Assembly: GCF_013393185.1 (NCBI RefSeq)
Contig: NZ_QJQX01000083.1
Span: forward strand, 1 to 64,000
From: Sphingobium lactosutens
GTDB lineage: Bacteria; Pseudomonadota; Alphaproteobacteria; Sphingomonadales; Sphingomonadaceae
DNA: 64,000 nucleotides
Reading direction: 5' to 3'
The notes under the pieces were generated by a model. The model made no database searches and had not been told where the DNA came from. It saw only the letters and a list, made by a program, of their open reading frames with translations. Shown piece by piece: positions 16,728 to 25,495 of the stretch (within the stretch, counting starts at the first letter, position 1; every line of letters starts with the position of its first letter). The translations under genes and the position numbers were made by a program.

Positions 16728-18071
16728 ATGAAAATGAACGCGGGCGGCCAGATTTTTCAGGCGCAGACATATCCTTCACCTCGCACAAGCTGGCGCGCCG
16801 TCGCTGTCCTGACCGCACTTTACTGGTTCGGGACATTGGACCGCCAGGTGGCGGCGCTGCTGCTCCCTTTGATCAAGGCCGATCTCCAACTCACCGATTC
16901 GCAGGTAAGCCTGATTCCAGGCCTCGCTTTCGGGCTGGCTTTCATGGTGATGAGCCTGCCGATCGGCTGGCTGGTGGATCGGGTCAGCCGCCGCGCCATT
17001 CTGTTCGCGGGCGTATTGATGTGGAGCCTGGCGGCGATGGGATCAGGGGTCAGCCGCACTTTCGGCCAGCTGCTAGGGGCGCGCGCAGTGGTCGGCGGCG
17101 CGGAAGCGACGATCAACCCGTCCGCCTACAGCCTGATGAGCGACTTCTTCCCCCCCGCCAAGCTCACTCTGCCCATGTCGATCTTCACATTGGGCGGCAA
17201 TCTGGGCAGCGGAACATCCTTCATGCTGGGCGGCGCGGTGATTGCGCTGGTAAGCAGCGCGGGCGGCGTCACCTTGCCCGTCGTCGGTACGCTGGCAGGC
17301 TGGCAGGCCGCCTTCGTCATCACCGGCCTGCCCGGCCTCATCCTCGCCTTCCTCGTCTGGACCTTCCCCGAGGCGCCACGGCAGAAGCCAGCGACGCCTG
17401 TCGCGGACAATGCCACCTTCGGGGAATTGGGGCAGCAGTTCCGCCGCCATCCCGGCTTCTACCTGATGCACAATCTGGCCTTTGCAATGATCATGGGTTT
17501 CGCGGTCGGCCTGCAAAGCTGGAATTCGGCCTTTTTGACCCGCCACTACGGCATGCCGCTCGCGCAGATCGGCTTCTGGCTGGGGCTGACGCAGGTATTG
17601 TCTTCCCTGATGGGCCTGTGGTTCCACGGATGGGCGGTGGACCGCCTGTTCGGCCGGGGTCGCCACGACGCGCACCTCATCTATTTCGGCGCCATGTGCC
17701 TGCTTGCCTGCCCCTTCGGCGTGGCCGCCTATCTGGTCGACAATGCCGTCGGCACCATCATCTGCTACAATATCGCTTATTTTCTGGTGATGGCCTTCGC
17801 CAGCATCGGTCCTGCCGCGCTCCAGATCGCAACGCCCGGTCGTCTGCGCGGCAAGGCGACGGCGGTCTATATGATCGTCCTCAGTCTGCTCGGCACGATA
17901 TTGGGTCCGATCGTCATCGCCGCCTTCACCGACGGCCTGTTCCAGGATGAAGCGATGCTGGGCCATTCCATGGCCTTGTTCGCCGGCATCACAACCCTGC
18001 TGGGGGCGCTGTTCTGCTGGTTTGGGCGAGGGCCGATGCGCCGTGCCGTCGCGCAGCAGATGGGCGCGTGA
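16728..18071 (+). CDS. MFS transporter (spinster-like)
   Basis: About 447 residues with twelve predicted membrane segments. The inter-helix motif GWLVDRVSRRAILFAGVLMW (motif A region) and YWFGTLDRQVAALLLP resemble spinster-type carriers common in sphingomonad catabolic clusters. The start is chosen at ATG 16728 after GAGGTGAGG; ATG 16734 fits equally well. It probably carries the substrate or an intermediate across the inner membrane (inference). It is divergent from the TonB receptor. Confidence 0.88.
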   Translation: MKMNAGGQIFQAQTYPSPRTSWRAVAVLTALYWFGTLDRQVAALLLPLIKADLQLTDSQVSLIPGLAFGLAFMVMSLPIGWLVDRVSRRAILFAGVLMWSLAAMGSGVSRTFGQLLGARAVVGGAEATINPSAYSLMSDFFPPAKLTLPMSIFTLGGNLGSGTSFMLGGAVIALVSSAGGVTLPVVGTLAGWQAAFVITGLPGLILAFLVWTFPEAPRQKPATPVADNATFGELGQQFRRHPGFYLMHNLAFAMIMGFAVGLQSWNSAFLTRHYGMPLAQIGFWLGLTQVLSSLMGLWFHGWAVDRLFGRGRHDAHLIYFGAMCLLACPFGVAAYLVDNAVGTIICYNIAYFLVMAFASIGPAALQIATPGRLRGKATAVYMIVLSLLGTILGPIVIAAFTDGLFQDEAMLGHSMALFAGITTLLGALFCWFGRGPMRRAVAQQMGA

Positions 18072-18084
18072 CGCACGGGACAAA

Positions 18085-18106
18085 ACAATCCATATGGACT
18101 TTTTTA
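18085..18106 (+). promoter_or_regulatory. operator-like site 2a (CCATATGG motif)
   Basis: ACAATCCATATGGACTTTTT lies 48 bp before the SnoaL-like gene. The same CAA-n-CCAT-(A/G)-TG core plus T-run is seen at 27266, 35915 and 36013. It lies right after the MFS stop, so the downstream three genes may have their own promoter. Confidence 0.55.
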
Positions 18107-18153
18107 GGTCGGCAATCGATACTGCGACGGCCCCCGGAATAAAGGAGAAGAGG

Positions 18154-18555
18154 ATGTTCGCAGGGCCGGAGCAGGACAGGCTGCTCATTCGCGAATTGAT
18201 CGACAGCTATGGCGACGCCGTGATGATGCGCGATGCCGACGCCTGGGCCGCGACCTGGGCGGAGGACGCGGTCTGGCGCTTCGCCGGCCGGGAACTGCGC
18301 GGGCGCGACACCATCGTCGCCGCATGGAGCGGCGCGATGGCGGGCTATGCCACCATCGCCTTCATGGCCTTCCCGGGCGCGATGACGATAGAGGGCGACC
18401 GCGCCACGCTGCGCACCCATACGTTCGAACATCTGGTGCCTGTGGACGGCCCCACCCGCGTGCAGGCCGGTATTTACGAGGATGAACTGGTGCGCCGCGA
18501 CGGCCGCTGGATGTTCGCCTCTCGCAGTTTCAATCCAAGGGAAATCAAGCAATGA
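18154..18555 (+). CDS. SnoaL-like / NTF2-fold protein
   Basis: 133-residue protein of the SnoaL-like polyketide-cyclase/NTF2 fold. Visible are the N-terminal helix LLIRELIDSYGDAVMMRD, AWAATWAEDAVWRF and the closing strand DGRWMFASRSFNPRE. Members include isomerases, dehydratases and small accessory subunits of ring-hydroxylating systems. AAGGAGAAG precedes the ATG. It overlaps the next gene by 4 bp (ATGA), giving an operon with the ABM-domain protein and a Rieske oxygenase. Confidence 0.82.
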   Translation: MFAGPEQDRLLIRELIDSYGDAVMMRDADAWAATWAEDAVWRFAGRELRGRDTIVAAWSGAMAGYATIAFMAFPGAMTIEGDRATLRTHTFEHLVPVDGPTRVQAGIYEDELVRRDGRWMFASRSFNPREIKQ

Positions 18556-18905
18556 GTATGATCCTCATCTGGGCGCAGATGGACCTGCCGCCCGAACATG
18601 CCCACGTCATCATCGAAGAAGCCAAGCCGTTGATCGAGGCTGCGCTGGCAGAGCCGGGTTGCGAAATCTACACCTGGTCGCATGATCCCTATGTTCCCGG
18701 CCGCGTCAACGTGTTCGAACGCTGGACCAGCGAGGCGGAACTGGCGGCGCATTTCAAGAACCCCGCCTATACCGACATGGGCAAGCAATTGCGGTCACGC
18801 GGACCCATCGTGGCGCAGAGCCGCAAATATCGCGTCGACGCCCAAGGGCCGATCTATGACGAAACGCGCACGCCCCGTGCCGATTTCTTCGATCTGGTTT
18901 CCTGA
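18552..18905 (+). CDS. ABM-fold (antibiotic biosynthesis monooxygenase-like) protein
   Basis: 117 residues with the dimeric alpha/beta ferredoxin-like ABM pattern: LIWAQMDLPPEHAHVIIEEA, CEIYTWSHDP, NVFERWTSEAELAAHFKNPA. Family members are cofactor-free monooxygenases, isomerases or heme-related proteins, and many have no known role. It is translationally coupled to the SnoaL-like gene and 25 bp before the Rieske oxygenase gene, so an accessory function in that oxidation is likely (inference). Confidence 0.78.
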   Translation: MSMILIWAQMDLPPEHAHVIIEEAKPLIEAALAEPGCEIYTWSHDPYVPGRVNVFERWTSEAELAAHFKNPAYTDMGKQLRSRGPIVAQSRKYRVDAQGPIYDETRTPRADFFDLVS

Positions 18906-18930
18906 CGTCAATCTTCAAGGACGAGGCCCC

Positions 18931-20157
18931 ATGGCAGACGATATCGTCACCCTGCCCCCGCTTGGCCGACCGGATGCGGAGGCGACCGCGCGGCGGACCC
19001 AATCCCATTACGGTCTGCGCCGCCGGACGCTCGACCGGATGCGCAGCAAATCGACCGACATGGATGCAGCGCCGATGCGGATCGATCCGCGCGTCTATAC
19101 CGACCCCGTTTATTTCGAGCGGGAACGCAAGACGCTGTTCCGCGAAACGCCCATATTGGCGGGCCTGTCGATGGACATCCCCGAACCGGGGAACATGATG
19201 CTGTTCGACGCGCTCGGGCCGTCCATCCTCATCACCCGGGACAAGGAGGGGAAGGTCAACGCCTTCCTCAACATGTGCATGCACCGAGCGGCCAAGCTGG
19301 TGACGGACTGTTCCAAACGCACGCGCATGACCTGCCGCTTTCATGCCTGGACCTATGATCTGACCGGCAAGCTGATCGGCCTGCCGGGCAAGGAGGGGTT
19401 CGAGGGGATCGAAAAGGCGGATCTGGGCCTGATCCCCATTCCCGTGGCGGAATGGAAGGGCTTGATCTTCGTGCGCGGCACGCCCAACGGCGCGCCGATC
19501 GACGTGGCGGATCATCTGGGCGACTTTGGCGACGAACTGGCGGCCCTGGAACTGGACAAGGCGCGGCCGATCGCGTCGAGCCGGCTGGATTGCGCGGCGA
19601 ACTGGAAATATGCCTATGATACCTACGGCGAAAGCTATCATTTCGCCTCGCTTCATCCGACCACCATCGGCGCGCTCGCGATGAGCAACATCATGGTCTA
19701 TGACAGGTTCGACAATGGCCATTGCCGCCTGGGCTTCCCGCGCGAAGAGTTCATGGCCTATGCCGATCAAGACGAAACCGACTGGCCGCACACCGATTAT
19801 GGCGGCCTCTACATGCTGTTCCCCAATGTTTCGATCAATGTGAACAGCATGAAGGACGGCGGGCAGTTTTACGGCATTTCCCGCGTCTTCCCCGGCGAGA
19901 CGGTGGATCGCAGCTATTCGCTGCACACCACCTATCAGCCGGCCCACACCAGCCGCGCGGACGAGGTGGAACGGTGGAAGGACATGCACGCCTTTATCGA
20001 TCATGTGATCTCGACCGAGGATTACAGCGTCTCAGCCGACGGTCAGGCGAACCTCAACTGGGCGCCGGAGGGCTTTGCCAGCACTTTCGGCCGCAATGAA
20101 ATCGCGCTCCAGCATTTTCATCGCCGGTTGGCCAATATCATGGACCATAACTGGTAA
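18931..20157 (+). CDS. Rieske non-heme iron oxygenase, alpha subunit
   Basis: 408 residues. The Rieske cluster ligands are C116, H118, C135 and H138 (NMCMHRAAKL and TCRFHAWTY). The mononuclear iron site is seen in YGESYHFASLH. There is no beta subunit gene nearby; the neighbours are SnoaL- and ABM-fold proteins. Electron transfer partners could be the Rieske ferredoxin at 12.9 kb (inference). Last gene of its operon, followed by a hairpin. Confidence 0.92.
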   Translation: MADDIVTLPPLGRPDAEATARRTQSHYGLRRRTLDRMRSKSTDMDAAPMRIDPRVYTDPVYFERERKTLFRETPILAGLSMDIPEPGNMMLFDALGPSILITRDKEGKVNAFLNMCMHRAAKLVTDCSKRTRMTCRFHAWTYDLTGKLIGLPGKEGFEGIEKADLGLIPIPVAEWKGLIFVRGTPNGAPIDVADHLGDFGDELAALELDKARPIASSRLDCAANWKYAYDTYGESYHFASLHPTTIGALAMSNIMVYDRFDNGHCRLGFPREEFMAYADQDETDWPHTDYGGLYMLFPNVSINVNSMKDGGQFYGISRVFPGETVDRSYSLHTTYQPAHTSRADEVERWKDMHAFIDHVISTEDYSVSADGQANLNWAPEGFASTFGRNEIALQHFHRRLANIMDHNW

Positions 20158-20165
20158 GGATATGC

Positions 20166-20190
20166 TCCCGCGCGCATGATGCGCGCGGGA
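20166..20190. terminator. hairpin between convergent genes
   Basis: Perfect 11-bp arms (TCCCGCGCGCA / TGCGCGCGGGA) around a 3-nt loop, between the Rieske oxygenase and the convergent flavoenzyme. No T-run is visible. Confidence 0.65.
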
Positions 20191-20196
20191 CGCCCA

Positions 20197-21330
20197 TCAG
20201 AAACGCAGTATGTCCCGGCTGATATCCTGCACGCTCCTGCAACCGCACAGCGCCATGGCGATACGCAGTTCCTGCTCCAATATGTCGATCAGCCGCTCGA
20301 CACCGGCCTGCCCGCCCGCCGCCAGCGCATAAACCCAGGGCCGTCCCAGCATCACGCCGGTCGCGCCAACGGCGAGCATGCGAAGCATATCCAGCCCCGT
20401 CCGCACGCCGCCATCGACCAGGAGCGGCAATCGCCCCTCCAGATGATCCACGACGCGCCGTAACGCCCGCACAGTCGACGCCGCGCCGTCCAGTTGGCGG
20501 CCGCCATGGTTGGATATGATGATGGCGTCAGCGCCGCCACCCAGCGCCAGCCGGGCATCCTCCCCTTCCATGATGCCCTTCACGACCAGCGTGCCGGGCC
20601 AGCGATGGCGCACCCAATCGAGCGCGCTCCAGTCGAGGCAGGCTTCCATATTGGCGCTGGTATAGGCCATGCAGTCCGCCAGCGACGCGCGCCGCCTGCC
20701 AAGATGATGGGCGATGTTGCCCAGATTATGCGGCCCGCCCGTGACACCGACCTGCGCCGCCCATCGCGGACGTGCCAGCATCTGCCCATAGCGGCGCAAG
20801 GCACCCGTCAGCCCAGCCTGATTAAGGCCCGAACGATGATCCCGCCAGCGCGTGCCCAGCACCGGCAGATCGACCGTAAACAGCAATGTCGTGCAGCCCT
20901 GCGCCACCGCCCAGTCGAGCATGTCCGCAACAAAGCCACGGTCGCGCACCATGTAAAGCTGGAACCAGGGCGGTTTGACCGCCGCGACTTCATCCAGCGG
21001 ACAGACGGAGGTGGTGGACAGGGCCATGGGAATGTTGCGGCTGCGGGCCGCCTTTGCCGCCAGCACTTCGCCGCGCCGTGCAGCCATGCCGGCAAGCCCC
21101 ACAGGGCTGAGCGCCAGCGGCAGCGACACAGCCTCCCCCAACAGGTGCGTGGCCGTGGAAATGCCCGAAACGTCGCACAGCACCCGCTGCCGCAATTCCA
21201 TCGCGTGCAGGTCATGACGGTTGCGCTCCGCCGTCAACCCGTCAAATGCGGCGCCGTCATAATATTCGAACAGGAAATGCGGCAATTTCCGTCGGGCGCG
21301 CGCGCGGAAATCTTCAGCCGATATCATCAT
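20197..21330 (-). CDS. FMN-dependent alpha-hydroxy-acid dehydrogenase/oxidase
   Basis: 377 residues of the L-lactate dehydrogenase/glycolate oxidase/mandelate dehydrogenase family. The catalytic His and substrate-binding Arg lie in IISNHGGRQLDGA. FQLYMVRDRGF, TVDLPVLGTRWRD (FMN and Arg contacts) and VDGGVRTGLDMLRMLAVGA (phosphate binding) are all in order. It oxidises a 2-hydroxy acid to a 2-oxo acid; the acid is unknown. It stands 44 bp from the VOC gene in the same direction and could be co-transcribed. Confidence 0.93.
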   Translation of the reverse strand: MMISAEDFRARARRKLPHFLFEYYDGAAFDGLTAERNRHDLHAMELRQRVLCDVSGISTATHLLGEAVSLPLALSPVGLAGMAARRGEVLAAKAARSRNIPMALSTTSVCPLDEVAAVKPPWFQLYMVRDRGFVADMLDWAVAQGCTTLLFTVDLPVLGTRWRDHRSGLNQAGLTGALRRYGQMLARPRWAAQVGVTGGPHNLGNIAHHLGRRRASLADCMAYTSANMEACLDWSALDWVRHRWPGTLVVKGIMEGEDARLALGGGADAIIISNHGGRQLDGAASTVRALRRVVDHLEGRLPLLVDGGVRTGLDMLRMLAVGATGVMLGRPWVYALAAGGQAGVERLIDILEQELRIAMALCGCRSVQDISRDILRF

Positions 21331-21373
21331 ATGCCCATTTCCCCCGATGCCGACGAACGCCGTCAGGTGCCGC

Positions 21374-21901
21374 TCAGTCGAACCGGCGCACCGGATCGCT
21401 GCCGTCCCAGCCGATCGAGTCGGCCTTTATCCGGGCAAATCGGCCCAGCATGCCCGGGTTGGGCTGGACGATTTCCGTCATCGTGCCTGGACCGCCGCCG
21501 GTGTCGACATAAAGGACGCCCCAGCCTTCCGCGACGATTTCCTGCGCGACGATCATCCCTGCTTCCTCGGCGACGCGGCGCGCCTCCTCTATGTCCTCCA
21601 CCATGATGCAGATATGATGCACGCCTTTAAGCCCGGCCTCTCGCCAGTCGCGGTAGATGGAGGGCGCTTCATTATGCTGTACGATCAGTTCGATCTGTAT
21701 GTCGCCCCAATAAGCGATGGCCACGCTGAACACCGCGTCGGTCGGTTCGCCCCGATAGCGGAGCGTTGGAATCGACAGATTGGGCTGAAGATAGAATGGT
21801 CCCACCCCCATCGTCTGCGTCCAGAACCGGATCGCCGCGTCGAAATCTTCGGGAACATAAGCGATCTGCATCACCTGCCCCAGTTGCGCAAAACTCTTCA
21901 T
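21374..21901 (-). CDS. VOC family (glyoxalase/dioxygenase fold) protein
   Basis: 175 residues with two beta-alpha-beta-beta-beta modules: GQVMQIAYVPEDFDAAIRFW and GLKGVHHICIMVEDIEEA. The likely metal residues H (VHHI) and E (TMTEIVQ) are visible; the usual first His is Gln here. The ATG at 21901 shares a base with the stop of the ThuA-like gene (TGATG). Members include glyoxalases, epimerases and extradiol dioxygenases, and the family does not fix the reaction. Confidence 0.85.
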   Translation of the reverse strand: MKSFAQLGQVMQIAYVPEDFDAAIRFWTQTMGVGPFYLQPNLSIPTLRYRGEPTDAVFSVAIAYWGDIQIELIVQHNEAPSIYRDWREAGLKGVHHICIMVEDIEEARRVAEEAGMIVAQEIVAEGWGVLYVDTGGGPGTMTEIVQPNPGMLGRFARIKADSIGWDGSDPVRRFD

Positions 21902-22674
21902 CACGCCTCTCCCTGCTCTGCCGGGCCATGGCTCGCCCAAGCGAGGCCGCGCCGTAGCAGTTCGTAGAATATCGGCTCCTCCCAGGAGCAGCGATCCGTG
22001 CTGGGCCAATGATCGAGCAACGGCCGCATATCGTGCGGGCCGCGGCAGTGGCCCAGCGTCAGATACAGCACCGCGCCCTGCCCCAGATGGCGCAGGTAGA
22101 AAACAGGGTGGCGCCCCGGCTCCGTCGGCGTCTGGCGGAAGCTGCCCAGCGGCCCGCCGTCATACTGGCAATCGAGCAGCGTTTCGACCGGCGCGCAGGG
22201 ACGGCTGAGATAGAGTTCGTCCACCGTCTCGAACGGTTCGATGCCCTTCACCAGCGGATGGGCCGGGTCCACGACATCGACCCGGTATCGATCGATCGGC
22301 GGATGGCCGACGAACTGCGTCCCCATCAGCGCCATGAAGTCGGGCGTCTCATCGGGCGTCGTCACCGTTCCCCCCTCGATGAAGCGGAGGATGGAATTGG
22401 TCCCGTGCAGCGCGAACCAGCGGCCGCCGCGCTCGACGAAATCGATCAGCGCCTGCCGCTGATCCTGCCGCTGCGGCACACGGTCGCAGGTGTAGCTGAG
22501 CAGAAAATCCGCACCCGCGATGATATCGGGATCGGGATAATCCTCGAACACCCGCGTGCGGACATGCGGATTTTCGGCGAGCAGCTTGAGTAGTTCCAGC
22601 CGGGCGAAGTCCATGTCGTGATAGGCGCCGCCGACCACAAACAGGCAATCAATGGCCGGACGCGTCATCGCCAT
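21901..22674 (-). CDS. ThuA-like domain protein
   Basis: About 257 residues with a class I glutamine-amidotransferase-like fold: CLFVVGGAYHDMDFARLELL, DYPDPDIIAGADFLLSYTC, GGRWFALHGTN and VFYLRHLGQGAVLYLTLGH. ThuA proteins were first linked to trehalose use, but most are uncharacterised. The start is uncertain; ATG 22674 is chosen, and TTG 22695 or ATG 22668 are possible. It is divergent from the acyl-CoA dehydrogenase pair over a gap with an operator-like site. Confidence 0.8.
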   Translation of the reverse strand: MAMTRPAIDCLFVVGGAYHDMDFARLELLKLLAENPHVRTRVFEDYPDPDIIAGADFLLSYTCDRVPQRQDQRQALIDFVERGGRWFALHGTNSILRFIEGGTVTTPDETPDFMALMGTQFVGHPPIDRYRVDVVDPAHPLVKGIEPFETVDELYLSRPCAPVETLLDCQYDGGPLGSFRQTPTEPGRHPVFYLRHLGQGAVLYLTLGHCRGPHDMRPLLDHWPSTDRCSWEEPIFYELLRRGLAWASHGPAEQGEA

Positions 22675-22734
22675 GCTCGTGAGCACGTGTTGCAAATTTC
22701 CATACCAGCCTCCATTCCTCTCTTCGCATCCATT

Positions 22735-22750
22735 GTTATTACGCGTTGCG
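22735..22750 (+). promoter_or_regulatory. operator-like site 1g in divergent promoter
   Basis: GTTATTACGCGTTGCG, 45 bp before the acyl-CoA dehydrogenase gene and 61 bp before the ThuA-like start. It shares ACGCGTTGCG with the site at 6583-6597. Confidence 0.5.
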
Positions 22751-22794
22751 TTTTTTGAAAAGCCTGTTTAGCATGAAGCCATGATAAGAGGAAA

Positions 22795-24003
22795 ATGGCG
22801 ATGACCGATCCTGTCGCCCAGGAGAATCTTGAATCGTTCCGGAATGAAGTCCGCGCCTTTCTGACGTCGGCGCTCACACCGGAACTGCGCGCAGCCGCAG
22901 CTGGACAGGCCGGCGTCTTTTCCGAAGGCGAGGTAGCCCGGCAATGGCACCGCATTCTCTATGAACGCGGCTGGATCGCCCCGGCCTGGCCCAGGGAATA
23001 TGGCGGCCCCGGATGGTCGCCGGTCCAGCGCATGACCTTCGAACATGAATGCGCCAATGCCGGTGCGCCTACGCTGCCGGCCATGGGCCTGCAAATGTGC
23101 GGCCCCGTGCTGATCGGCCATGGCACGCAGGAACAGCGGGACTATTTCCTGCCGCGCATCCTGTCGGGCGAACATTTCTGGTGCCAGGGCTATTCGGAAC
23201 CACAGGCCGGGTCGGATCTGAGCGCGCTGCGCTGCGCCGCCGTGCGCGACGGCGACGATTATGTCGTCAACGGCACCAAAATCTGGACCACCCATGCCCA
23301 ATATGCCAACTGGATCTTCCTGCTCGTCCGCACCGATCCGACGTCGCAGCGTGGCGCTGGCATCAGCTTCCTGCTGGCCCCGATGGACAGTCCCGGCATC
23401 ACCGTTCGGCCGATCCTCAGCATGTCGGGGGAGCATGAGGTCAATCAGCTGTTCTTCGACGATGTGCGCATTCCCGTCGCCAATCGGGTCGGCGCGGAAA
23501 ATGACGGCTGGCGGATCGCCAAATATCTGCTGGAATTCGAACGCGGCGGCGGCGCTGCCGGTGGACGCGTCGCCCGCGTGGTGCGCCGCCTTTACGAAGC
23601 GGAGGCCAGCGCCCAGGGCGTGGACGCCGCCCGCTTCCACGATCCGGACTTCATCAAACGCCGCGCGGAAATCGAAATCGAACTGATGGCGCTGGAAATG
23701 ACGCAATATCGCAGCATCGCCGCCAGCGAAACCGGGCGCGCCGTGGGCGACGCAGCGGCGTCCACGTTCAAGCTGGTGGCGGCCACCCTGTTCCAGAAGG
23801 CGACCGAACTCGCCATGGACGTCCTCGGCCCCGCCGCCGCCATCGACCAGCGCGCCGCACTGGAAGGACGCGGGCCGGTGATCGGCCCGGACTATGCCGC
23901 CGCGCCGACCGCCCGCTATCTCAACGCGCGCGCCATGACGGTATTCGGCGGAACCAGCGAGATTCAGCGGGGCATCCTCGCCAAGGCCGCACTCGGCATC
24001 TGA
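22795..24003 (+). CDS. acyl-CoA dehydrogenase, subunit 1 of a tandem pair
   Basis: 402 residues. The substrate/FAD loop is CQGYSEPQAGSDLSALRC, followed by VVNGTKIWTTHAQYANWIF, and the C-terminal motif is MTVFGGTSEIQRGILAKAALGI. The MCAD-type catalytic glutamate position (YEGT) reads FGGT. As in other dehydrogenases of this group the base may be in the helix near LLEFERGG. Tandem dissimilar dehydrogenase genes often encode heterotetramers for bulky CoA thioesters (known for steroid side-chain enzymes). The next gene follows after 23 bp. Confidence 0.92.
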   Translation: MAMTDPVAQENLESFRNEVRAFLTSALTPELRAAAAGQAGVFSEGEVARQWHRILYERGWIAPAWPREYGGPGWSPVQRMTFEHECANAGAPTLPAMGLQMCGPVLIGHGTQEQRDYFLPRILSGEHFWCQGYSEPQAGSDLSALRCAAVRDGDDYVVNGTKIWTTHAQYANWIFLLVRTDPTSQRGAGISFLLAPMDSPGITVRPILSMSGEHEVNQLFFDDVRIPVANRVGAENDGWRIAKYLLEFERGGGAAGGRVARVVRRLYEAEASAQGVDAARFHDPDFIKRRAEIEIELMALEMTQYRSIAASETGRAVGDAAASTFKLVAATLFQKATELAMDVLGPAAAIDQRAALEGRGPVIGPDYAAAPTARYLNARAMTVFGGTSEIQRGILAKAALGI

Positions 24004-24026
24004 GCCTCCAAGGGGGAAGAGGGACA

Positions 24027-25160
24027 ATGGCCATATTGGGCGAATCGCAGGAGATGCTGGCCGATCTGGTCGGTCGCTACCTGTCCGACAATTTCGATTT
24101 TGAAACACGGCGCGCCGCCTTGTCCGGCACCGGTTGGCCCGACCGGCTCTGGCAGGCCTTCGCGCAGGAACTGGGCATATTGGCCCTGCCCTTTGCCGAA
24201 GAGCAGGGCGGGCTGGGACTAGGCGCGCTGGACGCCATGGTGGTGATGGAAGCGCTGGGTCGCGGTCTTGCCGCAGAGCCGTTCCTGTCCTCCATCATCG
24301 GTTTCGGGGCGCTCGCGAACCGGGTCGACCCCGTTGCGCGTGAGGGGCTGGCGCCTTTGGTCGCGCAGGTGATTGCCGGCGACGCACGGGTCGCCCTGTG
24401 TCTGGTCGACGCCGACGGTGCGCCGGGATGCGGCAACCGTCGATTGACGGCGGAGGGTGATGGATGGCGCCTGACGGGCGACGCGTCCATCGTCCTCGCC
24501 GCGGCAGCCGCCACGCAGATCGTGCTGAGCGCGGCCATGCCCGATGGAGCGATCGGCCTGGCCCTGCTCGCGAAGGACGCACCGGGACTGGATTGGGCCG
24601 ACCGGCCGCTGATCGACGGCAGCATGGCCGGGGCGCTGGCGGCTGACGTGTCCCTGTCCGGCACTGGCCTGCTCACGCGCGACGCGGGTGAACTGGTGCA
24701 TGCGGTTCACGATGCCATGCTGGCGGCGCTGGGCGCGGAGATCACCGGCATCATCGCGGCGCTGATCGACATCACCGTCGATTTCGCCAGCCAGCGAACG
24801 CAGTTCGGCAAACCCATCACGAAGTTCCAGGTCATCCAGCATCGGCTGGCCGACATGTATGTGGAGGGCGAACTGGCCCGATCCATGACGCTGTTGGCGG
24901 CGCTGAAGCAGGATGGCGACCCTATCGAACGAGCGGCGGCGGCTGCCGCCTGCAAGGCGCGAACCGCAACCGCAGGGCGCATGGTGGCGCAGAATGCCGT
25001 GCAGATCCATGGGGGCATCGGCACCACGGACGAACTGATCGTCGGCCATTATTTCAAGCGGCTGCTGGCGATCGAGGCGCTGTACGGCAGCGCGGCAAGC
25101 CATGTGAAACGCTATGCCCGCCATCGTACCGATCTGGGCATGCCGGTGGCGGTGGTGTGA
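24027..25160 (+). CDS. acyl-CoA dehydrogenase, subunit 2 of a tandem pair
   Basis: 377 residues with a weaker family pattern: N-terminal domain LGILALPFAEEQGGLGLG, central FASQRTQFGKPITKFQVIQHRLADM, and C-terminal AVQIHGGIGTTDELIVGHYFKR. The HGGIG(T/Y)T motif matches the partner subunit of heteromeric dehydrogenases. It lacks the clear substrate-loop sequence of the first subunit, which suggests that it completes a composite active site (inference). Confidence 0.9.
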   Translation: MAILGESQEMLADLVGRYLSDNFDFETRRAALSGTGWPDRLWQAFAQELGILALPFAEEQGGLGLGALDAMVVMEALGRGLAAEPFLSSIIGFGALANRVDPVAREGLAPLVAQVIAGDARVALCLVDADGAPGCGNRRLTAEGDGWRLTGDASIVLAAAAATQIVLSAAMPDGAIGLALLAKDAPGLDWADRPLIDGSMAGALAADVSLSGTGLLTRDAGELVHAVHDAMLAALGAEITGIIAALIDITVDFASQRTQFGKPITKFQVIQHRLADMYVEGELARSMTLLAALKQDGDPIERAAAAAACKARTATAGRMVAQNAVQIHGGIGTTDELIVGHYFKRLLAIEALYGSAASHVKRYARHRTDLGMPVAVV

Positions 25161-25191
25161 CCGCACAGGTCGCCAAGGGCAAGATGAGCCG

Positions 25192-25494
25192 ATGATCCTT
25201 TTACAATCCACCATTTTTGTGCGCCCCGGCAAGATGGCGATCATGCTGGATATCATCCGCAACCGCCTTGTTCCCATTCTTCAGGATGGCGCCGGATGGA
25301 AGCTGCTGGGCTGTTACGAACAGCGGGTCGGACGGCTGAACACGATCGTCGACCTTTGGGAGCTGACCGATTATAACCATTTCACGCAGGCTTTCGCAGC
25401 CTATCGCAGCGACCCCGACTATCCCGCCATCCGCATCCTGATCGACGAATGCGTCGAGCAGGAAACGCTGGTCTTTCTGGAAAAGCGCTTTTAG
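25192..25494 (+). CDS. NIPSNAP-type ferredoxin-like fold protein
   Basis: 100 residues, small dimeric alpha/beta barrel pattern as in NIPSNAP domains: STIFVRPGKMAIMLDI, GCYEQRVGRLNTIVDLWELT and FAAYRSDPDY. No catalytic role is established for the family. It is 31 bp after the acyl-CoA dehydrogenase pair in the same direction, and its stop is 1 bp from the convergent dehydrogenase. Confidence 0.75.
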   Translation: MILLQSTIFVRPGKMAIMLDIIRNRLVPILQDGAGWKLLGCYEQRVGRLNTIVDLWELTDYNHFTQAFAAYRSDPDYPAIRILIDECVEQETLVFLEKRF

Positions 25495-25495
25495 G

